Below are positions 1-5,988 of a stretch of DNA of 9,450 bases, one piece after another (position 1 is the first letter of the stretch; every line of letters starts with the position of its first letter). The notes below the pieces were generated by a model. It saw only the letters and a list, made by a program, of their open reading frames with translations. It was not told the origin of the DNA and made no database searches. A program made the translations under genes and the position numbers. The stretch is from Bacteroidales bacterium UBA714 (GTDB lineage Bacteria; Bacteroidota; Bacteroidia; Bacteroidales; UBA932): contig DBLW01000167.1 in NCBI GenBank assembly GCA_002298075.1, forward strand, positions 1 through 9,450, in the 5' to 3' direction.

Positions 1-1172
1 AGCTTTGGGATGAGTACAATATCGAATGGCTGCAGGATACTCTCGGTACCGTGGATTTCGTGAATGGTTTTGTCGAGGATTATAACGACCCTCTCGGACG
101 CAAGGCTACATGGGAGGCCCTTGTGAATGTGAAGGATCACGAGGCTTCGGAGCGTACAGAGGTGATAAGCGCCAATGCACAGTGGTTCGAGGATAATTCA
201 CCTGTTGACGCGCGCTTCAAGAAGCCTGTCGTCAAAGGCGTGTCGGCTAAGGTAATCAATGCCGTGGCGCTTGCCGGTGACTGCTATCCTGCCACTCCGA
301 TAGGAATCAATCTTCCGAATGCGGACTGGATAAGAAAAGATTACGGCTCAAAATCAGTGACCATAGCGAATATAACCCATGCTTACGACAAGGCTGCCCA
401 GGAGTCTCCTAAGAGCACGCTTACGGAGTTCGCATGGTCAGAGGGGGAAATCGCTGCGGCGAAGAAATACCTGTCCATCACGGATGAGGTGCACACTGAC
501 CTTCATGAGTGCCTTGGACACGGTTCCGGCCAGCTTCTCCCGGGGACATCCCCTAATGCTCTCGGAGAATACAGCTCTGCCTTGGAGGAGACCCGTGCCG
601 ACTTGTTCGGACTTTATTATATGGCTGACCCTAAGCTCGTGGAGCTTGGAATCCTGCCGGACATGGAGGCTTACAAGGCTCAGTATTCCAATTATATAAG
701 GAACGGATCCATGGTTCAGTTCAATCGTGTCGAGCTTGGCCGCAAAAATACGGAGGCCCATATGCAGAACCGCAAGCTCATCGCTGACTGGTGCTATGAG
801 AAGGGCTTGGCTGACAATGTGATAGAGAAGAAGATCCGTGACGGGAAGACTTATTTCGTGGTCAACGACTATGAGGCTTTGCGCGGGCTTTTCGGTGAGC
901 TTCTCGCCGAGGTGCAGCGCATAAAGTCAGAGGGGGACTATGCTGCAGGAAAGGCGCTTGTGGAGCGTTATGCCGTAAATATTGACCCTGAGCTTCACAA
1001 GGAAGTGAAGGAGAGGTATGATGCGCTCGGTCTGAAGCCGTATGGCGGCTTTGTGAACCCTGACATTGTCCCTGTCGTGAAGAACGGCAAGGTCGTGGAC
1101 TATGATGTCGTATATTGTGACGACTATCTCGGCCAGATGATGGAGTACGGCCGGAAATATTCGGCCCTTTAG
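1..1172 (+). CDS. Dipeptidyl peptidase III (peptidase family M49), 3' part only
   Basis: Zinc exopeptidase that removes dipeptides from the N-terminus of oligopeptides. The frame is open from base 3, so the gene starts upstream of the window; 389 residues are visible. Seen: the M49 zinc motif HECLGH at bases 504-521 (Cys at the third position, as in Bacteroides enzymes; the animal form is HELLGH), the second zinc and catalytic motif EETRAD at 585-602, and EAHMQNR at 753-773, whose His is the conserved active-site His of the family. About 216 residues follow HECLGH, as in full-length bacterial DPP III of roughly 675 residues, so the C-terminus is intact and about 280 N-terminal residues are missing. 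The GTG at 51 is internal, not a start. Location in the cell cannot be judged because any signal peptide lies outside. xerD follows after 19 bases, probably on the same transcript. Confidence 0.95.
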   Translation, partial: LWDEYNIEWLQDTLGTVDFVNGFVEDYNDPLGRKATWEALVNVKDHEASERTEVISANAQWFEDNSPVDARFKKPVVKGVSAKVINAVALAGDCYPATPIGINLPNADWIRKDYGSKSVTIANITHAYDKAAQESPKSTLTEFAWSEGEIAAAKKYLSITDEVHTDLHECLGHGSGQLLPGTSPNALGEYSSALEETRADLFGLYYMADPKLVELGILPDMEAYKAQYSNYIRNGSMVQFNRVELGRKNTEAHMQNRKLIADWCYEKGLADNVIEKKIRDGKTYFVVNDYEALRGLFGELLAEVQRIKSEGDYAAGKALVERYAVNIDPELHKEVKERYDALGLKPYGGFVNPDIVPVVKNGKVVDYDVVYCDDYLGQMMEYGRKYSAL

Positions 1173-1184
1173 GGCATTCCGGCC
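1149..1184 (+). other. Nested hairpin across the dppIII stop codon and the xerD leader
   Basis: An 8-base perfect inverted repeat, GGCCGGAA (1149-1156) and TTCCGGCC (1177-1184), encloses a second hairpin GCCC-TTTA-GGGC (1164-1175). The TAG stop of dppIII (1170-1172) sits in the inner hairpin, and the structure ends 7 bases before the xerD ATG. A competing pairing GGCCG (1149-1153) with CGGCC (1162-1166) also exists. No T-run follows, so it is not a standard intrinsic terminator. By inference it could modulate xerD translation, with ribosomes finishing dppIII melting it, or protect an mRNA end. Confidence 0.5.
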
Positions 1185-1191
1185 AGCCGAT

Positions 1192-2076
1192 ATGGATGAA
1201 AGGCTCCTGAAAGACTATAACAGCTATTTGAGGATAGAGCGTGCGATGTCGCGGAATACCGTGGCATCGTATTGTTCTGATGTGGAGGCTTTCCTGGAAT
1301 GGTATTGCGGTGCGGCAGAAGCTATTTCCGACACAAGCATAGAGGAGTATCTCCAGTTCAGGGACGGGATATCGAGGCGTTCCCAGGCAAGGGTGCTCAG
1401 CTCCCTGCGCTCTTTCTGTTCCTGGCTTGTGCTTGAGGGGATAATGAAAGAAAATCCTTGCGACAAGGTTGACTCCCCTAAGCTCGGGCGTTATCTTCCG
1501 GACGTGCTGTCGGTCGGGGAGGTCATGGACATTATGGATTCCGTTGATCTTGCGACATGGCAGGGGGTGCGCGACAGGGCTATTCTGGAGACCCTTTACG
1601 GTTGCGGGCTTCGTGTCTCCGAAGCGGCGTCACTGCGTATTTCCGGACTTTATTTTGAGGACGGCTTCGTCCGTGTCGTGGGAAAGGGAAACAAGGAGAG
1701 GATTGTGCCCTTGGGTGAAATTGCAGCCGAATCAATAGGCTCATATCTTCAGGTGAGGCCGCTTCCGCGTGATGCGGAAAGTGATGATATACTTTTTTTG
1801 AGCCGTCTTGGGCGCGCCATGAGCCGTGTGTCTATTTTCAACCTTGTGAAGAAGCAGGCAATGGCCGCCGGCATATCCAAGGAGATATCCCCGCATACTT
1901 TCAGGCATTCTTTCGCGACTCATCTTATCGAGAACGGGGCTGACCTGCGTGTGGTGCAGGAGATGCTCGGGCATGAGAGCATCACGACGACCGAGATCTA
2001 CACTCATGTTGAGGCAAGCTCATGGCAGAGGAACATAATGGAGCATCATCCGCGCATGATGCGCAAGTCAAAGTGA
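1192..2076 (+). CDS. xerD: Site-specific tyrosine recombinase, XerD type
   Basis: Cytoplasmic recombinase expected to act at the chromosomal dif site with its XerC partner and FtsK, resolving chromosome dimers. It has 294 residues, the normal Xer length. Residues 1-85 form the SAM-like core-binding domain and about 105-285 the catalytic domain. The full catalytic set is present: R141 (in GLRVSEA), K165 (GKGNKER), H235 and R238 (HTFRHSFATH), H261 (LGHESI) and nucleophile Y270 (EIYTHV). Their spacing matches E. coli XerD closely (R to K 24 residues, last His to Tyr 9). The sequence RYLPDVLS near 100 and the EHHPR-type end favour XerD over XerC. ATG at 1192 gives the standard N-terminus. No attachment site, excisionase or cargo is nearby, so this looks like the housekeeping enzyme, not an element integrase. 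XerC versus XerD identity is not certain from sequence alone. Confidence 0.93.
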   Translation: MDERLLKDYNSYLRIERAMSRNTVASYCSDVEAFLEWYCGAAEAISDTSIEEYLQFRDGISRRSQARVLSSLRSFCSWLVLEGIMKENPCDKVDSPKLGRYLPDVLSVGEVMDIMDSVDLATWQGVRDRAILETLYGCGLRVSEAASLRISGLYFEDGFVRVVGKGNKERIVPLGEIAAESIGSYLQVRPLPRDAESDDILFLSRLGRAMSRVSIFNLVKKQAMAAGISKEISPHTFRHSFATHLIENGADLRVVQEMLGHESITTTEIYTHVEASSWQRNIMEHHPRMMRKSK

Positions 2077-2092
2077 TGTCCGGTAATTTTAC

Positions 2093-2100
2093 TATCTTTG
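2093..2100 (+). promoter_or_regulatory. Bacteroidota-type -7 promoter box upstream of fklB
   Basis: TATCTTTG matches the Bacteroidota sigma-ABfr -7 consensus TAnnTTTG. It lies 17 bases after the xerD stop and 77 bases before the fklB ATG. No good TTTG -33 box is found at the expected distance (2070-2073 reads AAAG), so the promoter may be weak or activator dependent. It is followed directly by CGCGCGGC. It would drive the fklB-pnuC-kinase-recR group. Confidence 0.6.
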
Positions 2101-2116
2101 CGCGCGGCAAGACGCC

Positions 2117-2143
2117 CCGGCAGGAAGTAGGATATGCTGCCGG
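2117..2143 (+). other. 7-bp stem-loop in the fklB 5' leader
   Basis: CCGGCAG (2117-2123) pairs perfectly with CTGCCGG (2137-2143) around a 13-base loop. The hairpin lies between the -7 box and the ATG, and a loose A/T-rich, apparently unstructured stretch (about 2147-2177) separates it from the start, as is usual for SD-less Bacteroidota messages. No T-run follows, so it is not a terminator. It may stabilise the 5' end; function is inferred only. Confidence 0.45.
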
Positions 2144-2177
2144 CAATTCAGAACAATAACAATTATAACATATCGAT

Positions 2178-2783
2178 ATGGACAAGAACAGTTATGCACT
2201 GGGCATGAGCATCGCCCACAATATGCTCTCTTCCGGAATAAAGGAAGTTGATTTCGAGGATTTTACGGCAGGCATCAAGGCTGTGCTCAAAGGGGAAGAG
2301 CCGGCTGTGAGCTTCCAGGAGGCCGGAAAGCTTCTCGACAAGTATTTTGCTGACATCGAGGCTGAGCAGAAGGCAGAGAAAGAGGCCATGGGAGCCGCAA
2401 TGCGTGAGGAAGGTGAGGCTTTCCTCAAGATGAACGCTTCCGCAGAAGGCGTCGTGACTCTTCCGAGCGGCCTTCAGTATAAGGTGCTCAAGGAAGGAAC
2501 GGGCAAAAAGCCGTCTGCGTCTTCACAGGTGAAGTGCCACTATGAGGGTACTCTTCTCAACGGAGTCAAATTCGACAGCTCATACGACAGGGGAGAGCCG
2601 GCCGTATTCGGGCTGAATCAGGTTATCCGCGGATGGACAGAGGGCGTGCAGCTCATGGCCGAGGGTGCGAAATACGAGTTCTATATACCGTATGACCTCG
2701 CTTACGGAGAGCATGGCGCTCCTGGCGCTATTCCACCTTACGCAGCTCTCAAGTTTATTGTTGAGCTGGTAGAGGTGCTCTAA
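2178..2783 (+). CDS. fklB: FKBP-type peptidyl-prolyl cis-trans isomerase, FklB/Mip-like
   Basis: Catalyses cis-trans isomerisation of X-Pro bonds during folding. At 201 residues it has the two-part architecture of E. coli FklB: an all-helical N-terminal dimerisation domain (about 1-85, opening SYALGMSIAHNM), a charged connecting helix, and a C-terminal FKBP fold (about 95-201). The FKBP pocket residues are present: Y122, F132-D133 (in VKFDSSYDRGEP), V149-I150 and W153 (VIRGW), Y176 (LAYGEHG) and F193. No signal peptide or lipobox is visible, so it should be cytoplasmic, unlike the exported Mip/FkpA forms. ATG at 2178 is preceded by an A/T-rich leader with no Shine-Dalgarno, normal for the phylum. 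It is the first gene of the unit that continues with pnuC 11 bases later. Confidence 0.95.
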   Translation: MDKNSYALGMSIAHNMLSSGIKEVDFEDFTAGIKAVLKGEEPAVSFQEAGKLLDKYFADIEAEQKAEKEAMGAAMREEGEAFLKMNASAEGVVTLPSGLQYKVLKEGTGKKPSASSQVKCHYEGTLLNGVKFDSSYDRGEPAVFGLNQVIRGWTEGVQLMAEGAKYEFYIPYDLAYGEHGAPGAIPPYAALKFIVELVEVL

Positions 2784-2794
2784 GAATACTGCGG

Positions 2795-3400
2795 ATGGTT
2801 TCTCCGGAAGTTTTCATGCAGATATTCACTCTCTTGACGGGAGTGGCATATGTCATCCTCGAAATCCGTCAGAAGAATCTGATGTGGGCCGTCGGTGTGG
2901 TGACCGGTATTGCCGCAATGTGGGTGTTCTTCCGTCAGGGGCTTTATGCCTCTTTCGGTCTGAACACCTATTATTTGTTTGTGTCCTTTTGGGGGCTGTG
3001 GCAGTGGAGCCGTACCAAGAGGCTTGCCAAAGATGCGCTGCCTACGGAAGATGAGGGCGGGGACGTGATATGCCTCAGGCATATTTCCCCGAATGTCCTT
3101 GCTGTGAGCGTTTTGCTTGCGGTTGCCGGCACGGTGGCACTTTCCCTTTTGATGGAGAGGTTTGAGAACCCTATGTCGTGGCTTGATTCCTCTGTGGCTG
3201 TGCTCAGTGCCCTTGCGACATGGTGGCTGGGACGCTCATATCTTGAACAATGGTATGTGTGGATTGCGGCGGACTGTGTCAGCGTAATCTTGTGCATTTC
3301 GCAGGGATTGTGGTGGATGGTTGTGATGTATGTGTTTTATACCGTGGCCGCGGCTTACGGTCTGGTGCATTGGAAAAGGCATGGCAAATATGTGGATTGA
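2795..3400 (+). CDS. pnuC: PnuC-family vitamin transporter (nicotinamide riboside type)
   Basis: Inner-membrane facilitator of the PnuC family, which takes up nicotinamide riboside; relatives called PnuT and PnuX carry thiamine and riboflavin. The 201-residue protein has about seven hydrophobic segments (near 7-24, 28-46, 54-72, 100-119, 130-146, 151-169, 171-193), as known PnuC structures do. Family landmarks are GLNTYYLFVSFWGLWQW (55-71) and, in the second half, WWLGRSYLEQWYVWIAAD (143-160) with GLWWMVVMYVFY after it. No TPP or FMN riboswitch is evident upstream, which argues mildly for nicotinamide riboside, but the substrate cannot be fixed by reading. It begins 11 bases after fklB, and its stop is only 2 bases before the kinase-like gene, so the two are almost surely co-translated. 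Confidence 0.88.
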   Translation: MVSPEVFMQIFTLLTGVAYVILEIRQKNLMWAVGVVTGIAAMWVFFRQGLYASFGLNTYYLFVSFWGLWQWSRTKRLAKDALPTEDEGGDVICLRHISPNVLAVSVLLAVAGTVALSLLMERFENPMSWLDSSVAVLSALATWWLGRSYLEQWYVWIAADCVSVILCISQGLWWMVVMYVFYTVAAAYGLVHWKRHGKYVD

Positions 3401-3402
3401 CT

Positions 3403-4263
3403 ATGAAACTTATTGTTGAAAGCGGTGCGACCAAGGCTGACTGGTGCCTGTGTGAAACGGATGCATGCGGAGGCGGCCGTGTAGTGCGCCAGATAAGGAC
3501 TCCGGGCATCAATGTGTCCGTCATGACAGAAGACGCTGTGGACAGGATTGTATCCGGCTTCGTGGCTTCTGCAGATGAAGAGCTTGTGGGCTCGGTCGAT
3601 GAACTTCACTTTTATGCGGCAGGGATTGTTTCTTCGGATGTTTCTGCGCATTTGGAAAGGCAGCTCGGGAAACATTTCCGTCCGGCATGCAGGATGGAGT
3701 TCGCTTCCGATCTTCTCGCTGCTGCCAGGGCGCTGTTTGGTGACGGCGGCGGAGTCGCTGCGATTATGGGCACCGGGTCGAACAGCTGCCTGTATGACGG
3801 TAAGGAGATTGTGCGGTGCATCAGCTCCGGAGGATTCGTGCTTGGGGATGAAGGCAGCGGGGCTTCTTTAGGAAGGATGTTCCTCTCTGATTATTTCAAG
3901 GGACTTGTCCCGCCTGCCCTTGCAAAGGAGTTCGCCGCTGCTTTTCCTGATGTCGATTATGCTTCAGCCGTGAGGGAGATATACCGTGGAGAGGCTCCGT
4001 CAAGGTATCTTGCCTCTTTTGCCCCTTTTGTGACGGAGCACAGGGATGATTCTTATGCTGCCGGCCTTGTCGCGGTGAATGTGCGGAATTTTGTGGAACG
4101 TTCGCTTTCAAGATACGGTTGCAGGCGCATAGGAGTGGCCGGCTCCCTTGGGCTGGCCTGCAGAAGCGAGCTTGAGCGGGCCGGTGCCGTTTACGGTCTT
4201 GAATTTGTGAATTTTGTGCAGGCTCCGATGTCTGCCCTTATAGATTATCATTATGGCGTATAA
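3403..4263 (+). CDS. BadF/BadG/BcrA/BcrD-type ATPase, N-acetylglucosamine-kinase-like
   Basis: A 286-residue member of the ASKHA (actin/hexokinase-fold) kinases, close to N-acetylglucosamine kinases. Seen: the phosphate-1 loop VESGATKADW (5-14), a candidate catalytic Asp D103 in FASDLLAAARA, the phosphate-2 loop IMGTGSNSCLYDG (121-133), GGFVLGDEGSGASLGR (143-158), which is highly typical of the family, and an adenosine-type motif IGVAGSLG (243-250). The usual Asp of the first loop (DGG or DSG) is Glu here (E6). The substrate is unknown; amino sugars are the family default. An in-frame GTG at 3250 inside pnuC was rejected as start: ATG 3403 gives the typical MKLIVESG opening and lies 2 bases after the pnuC stop. 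The 3' end overlaps recR by 11 bases. Confidence 0.85.
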   Translation: MKLIVESGATKADWCLCETDACGGGRVVRQIRTPGINVSVMTEDAVDRIVSGFVASADEELVGSVDELHFYAAGIVSSDVSAHLERQLGKHFRPACRMEFASDLLAAARALFGDGGGVAAIMGTGSNSCLYDGKEIVRCISSGGFVLGDEGSGASLGRMFLSDYFKGLVPPALAKEFAAAFPDVDYASAVREIYRGEAPSRYLASFAPFVTEHRDDSYAAGLVAVNVRNFVERSLSRYGCRRIGVAGSLGLACRSELERAGAVYGLEFVNFVQAPMSALIDYHYGV

Positions 4264-4900
4264 GGAAAATTATCCGTCCGTTCTGCTCGAAGAGGCAGTG
4301 GATGCTATAAGTTCTCTTCCGGGCGTTGGCCGCAGGAGTGCCTTGCGTCTGGCTTTGCATCTGCTTAAGCAGCCTGTCGAGAATGTCCATCATTTCACTT
4401 CTTCGATTGCCCGTCTGCGCGATGAGGTGAGATATTGCCGTCATTGCATGATGATTTCCGATGATGACGAGTGCGCCATCTGCGCAGACCGTTCAAGGGA
4501 CCACAGGACAATATGTGTCGTGGAAAGCGTGAGGGATGTTATGAGCATAGAGAATACCGGGCAGTATCATGGGGTTTATCATGTGCTTGGCGGAATCATC
4601 TCTCCAATAAACGGTGTCGGGCCTTCTGATCTGACCGTGAGGGAGCTTGTGGCCAGGGTTGCCGCGATGGCAGGCGCGGAGGCGGATGCTTCTGCAGATA
4701 CGCAGCCTGAGGTCATACTTGCCCTGAGCGGTGATGTCGAGGGCGAGACAACTGCATTCTACATATACAGGCAGATTTCCGGTTATGGTGTCCGGGTGTC
4801 TTCTCTCGCGCGTGGCCTGGGATTTGGGGATGATTTGGAATATGCGGATGAACTGACTTTGGGGCGTTCCATCGTTAACAGGCAGATATTCCGGCCGTAG
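4253..4900 (+). CDS. recR: Recombination mediator protein RecR
   Basis: Acts with RecO (and RecF) to load RecA on SSB-coated single-stranded DNA at gaps and breaks. Order of domains: helix-hairpin-helix SLPGVGRRSALRLALHLL (21-38), C4 zinc finger with C62, C65, C74 and C77, a Toprim domain from about 87 (ICVVESVRDVMSIE, then YHVLGGIISPINGVGP), and the C-terminal segment ADELTLGRSIVNR (198-210) typical of RecR. It is 215 residues, slightly above the usual 198-205; the excess lies around 139-152, an Ala/Asp/Glu-rich stretch inside Toprim. ATG 4253 overlaps the end of the kinase-like gene by 11 bases, which suggests translational coupling. All signature cysteines and the Toprim Glu (E91) are present, so it should be functional. 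Confidence 0.96.
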   Translation: MAYKENYPSVLLEEAVDAISSLPGVGRRSALRLALHLLKQPVENVHHFTSSIARLRDEVRYCRHCMMISDDDECAICADRSRDHRTICVVESVRDVMSIENTGQYHGVYHVLGGIISPINGVGPSDLTVRELVARVAAMAGAEADASADTQPEVILALSGDVEGETTAFYIYRQISGYGVRVSSLARGLGFGDDLEYADELTLGRSIVNRQIFRP

Positions 4901-4909
4901 CAAATAAAT

Positions 4910-4940
4910 TTTGCTGATTGTGAAAAAATAAATACTTTTG
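4910..4940 (+). promoter_or_regulatory. Bacteroidota promoter for corA (-33 TTTG, -7 TACTTTTG)
   Basis: TTTG at 4910-4913 and TACTTTTG at 4933-4940 are separated by exactly 19 bp, the consensus layout for the Bacteroidota primary sigma factor. Transcription should begin near 4944-4948, giving a leader of about 65 bases. CGGGC follows the -7 box. The -33 box lies in the right arm of a 6-bp inverted repeat, AGCAAA (4899-4904) and TTTGCT (4910-4915), that starts within the recR stop codon. Confidence 0.8.
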
Positions 4941-4960
4941 CGGGCTTGTGCATGGCTAAT

Positions 4961-4989
4961 TCAGCGGCCGCTGCCTTGGCCGGGCCTGA
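4961..4989 (+). other. GC-rich stem-loop in the corA 5' leader
   Basis: CGGCC (4965-4969) pairs with GGCCG (4978-4982) around an 8-base loop. The stem can be lengthened by TCAG (4961-4964) with CTGA (4986-4989), leaving a 3-base bulge at 4983-4985. It stops 7 bases before the Shine-Dalgarno, which remains in a single-stranded purine run. This could present the ribosome site; alternatively it is incidental GC structure. Confidence 0.4.
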
Positions 4990-4996
4990 GCAAAAA

Positions 4997-5004
4997 AAGG
5001 AGGT
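4997..5004 (+). promoter_or_regulatory. Strong Shine-Dalgarno sequence of corA
   Basis: AAGGAGGT, preceded by more A, lies 5 bases before the ATG at 5010. It is complementary to the classic 16S rRNA 3' end across at least eight bases. It fixes the corA start, ruling out the in-frame TTG at 4938. Bacteroidota genes rarely carry such a site because their ribosomes hide the anti-SD; no other gene start in this window has one. Confidence 0.8.
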
Positions 5005-5009
5005 GCAGC

Positions 5010-5963
5010 ATGATAGAGATATTCTACAAGGAAAACGGGCAGATGATGGTGGCCCGGTCTGAGGCGGATTTCGGAAAAATCCGTTGCGGGGATGTCGTCT
5101 GGATTGACCTGTTCTCCCCGTCCGGTGATGAAAAGAGGGCGGTTGAGGCTTTTCTCGGCACTACGATACAGAGCCGTGCCCAGGCTGAGGAGATTGAGAG
5201 CTCTTCACGCTTTTCCGAGACCGACCAGGCTATTTTCGCAAATACGAGCTTCCTTATCCCGGGTCCTGAGGAGTATTCCATGGAGACGGTTTCTTTCATA
5301 CTTGCGGGGCAGGTGCTCACGACTTTGAGGGAATGTCCGCTAAGGAGCTTCACCGATTTGCAGAGAAGGCTTCTCGCTTTCCCTAAGATGTACGCTTCTG
5401 GATATATAGTGTTCGTGAGCATCCTGGAGCAGCGTATCGACCTTGATGCGGATATGGTTGAGCTTATTTCCAAGGAGATTGCCCAGTATAACAAGAAGCT
5501 AAACCTCGGAGAGGACATCAGCGAGGAGTTCCTCATAGACATTAACCAGCTGCAGGACAATACGATGCTCATCCGTGAGAATATCGTGGACAAGCAGCGC
5601 ATGGTGTCGAGCATACTGAAAAGCACGAAGTATCCTTCCGAACTTCAGCCTAAGTTCAATGTGCTGCTCAAGGACATCTCTTCCCTGATTAATCATACCA
5701 ATTTCAGTTTCGAGCGTCTCGAATATCTCCAGAATACCGTCATCGGTATCATCAACCTGGACCAGAACAAGATTATGAAGGTCTTTACCCTGGTCTCGCT
5801 TATGCTCATGCCCCCGACCCTCATAGCCAGCTTCTTCGGCATGAATGTGAGCTTCGGGCGTTTCATGTCCGAGTCCGGCTGGGCCTGGTTTATTATCGTT
5901 GGGCTGATGCTCCTGTCATTTTTCGTCATCTTCTGGATTTTCAAGCAGAGGAAGATGTTCTGA
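5010..5963 (+). CDS. corA: Magnesium/cobalt transport protein CorA
   Basis: Homopentameric inner-membrane channel for Mg2+ uptake, also passing Co2+ and Ni2+. The 317-residue protein has a long cytoplasmic N-terminal alpha/beta funnel (about 1-245), including acidic helices with ISKEIAQYNKKLNLGEDISEE (near 153-173), then two C-terminal membrane segments (about 257-276 and 291-311). The CorA selectivity signature GMN is at 277-279 in FFGMNV, right after TM1, and the protein ends with the usual short basic tail (KQRKMF). Length is typical of the family. The start at ATG 5010 is set by the strong Shine-Dalgarno; the upstream in-frame TTG would add 24 unrelated residues and begin within the promoter. 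It appears to be a single-gene unit with its own promoter. I saw no M-box Mg2+ riboswitch; the leader is too short for one. Confidence 0.95.
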   Translation: MIEIFYKENGQMMVARSEADFGKIRCGDVVWIDLFSPSGDEKRAVEAFLGTTIQSRAQAEEIESSSRFSETDQAIFANTSFLIPGPEEYSMETVSFILAGQVLTTLRECPLRSFTDLQRRLLAFPKMYASGYIVFVSILEQRIDLDADMVELISKEIAQYNKKLNLGEDISEEFLIDINQLQDNTMLIRENIVDKQRMVSSILKSTKYPSELQPKFNVLLKDISSLINHTNFSFERLEYLQNTVIGIINLDQNKIMKVFTLVSLMLMPPTLIASFFGMNVSFGRFMSESGWAWFIIVGLMLLSFFVIFWIFKQRKMF

Positions 5964-5988
5964 TTACATTCCGCCGCGCGTTTGGGGC

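Larger units (their letters stand above)
4952..5062 (+). other. Possible upstream small ORF overlapping the corA start
   Basis: An ATG at 4952, only a few bases after the predicted transcription start, opens a 36-codon frame (start MANSAAAALAGPEQKKEV) that runs through the leader hairpin and the corA Shine-Dalgarno and ends at TGA 5060-5062, inside corA in a different frame. No start signal beyond near-leaderless placement is visible. It could be chance; coding is not supported by similarity to anything I recognise. If translated, it would put ribosomes over the corA start region. Confidence 0.2.

Noticed and set aside
438..761. 107-codon minus-strand frame over the DPP III gene
   Set aside because: Overlaps the zinc-binding region of dppIII and has no family features.
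1192..2076. Tyrosine recombinase as integrase of a mobile element or integron
   Set aside because: Length and motifs match housekeeping XerD; no attachment-site repeats, excisionase or cargo genes, and both neighbours are core genes.
2077..2177. TPP or FMN riboswitch upstream of the fklB-pnuC unit
   Set aside because: The 101-base gap is short, is filled by a promoter box and a simple 7-bp hairpin, and lacks recognisable riboswitch core sequences.
3250..3402. In-frame GTG start for the kinase-like gene within pnuC
   Set aside because: The extra residues are out-of-frame pnuC sequence; the family N-terminus begins at ATG 3403.
4493..4903. 136-codon minus-strand open frame over recR
   Set aside because: No motif, no promoter, complete overlap with a gene whose zinc finger and Toprim motifs are unmistakable.
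4938..5009. In-frame TTG start giving corA 24 more residues
   Set aside because: It begins inside the -7 promoter box, so it would not be in the transcript, and the strong SD points to ATG 5010.
4992..5013. Programmed frameshift at A-AAA-AAG in the corA leader
   Set aside because: A -1 slip from the small upstream frame ends at TGA 5011-5013 and does not reach corA, which would need a +1 shift; the A run is better read as part of the SD region.
5024..5626. 200-codon open frame antisense to corA (minus strand)
   Set aside because: Low-complexity Ser/Ile/Leu-rich translation with no recognisable motif, lying fully across well-supported corA; a codon-bias shadow.
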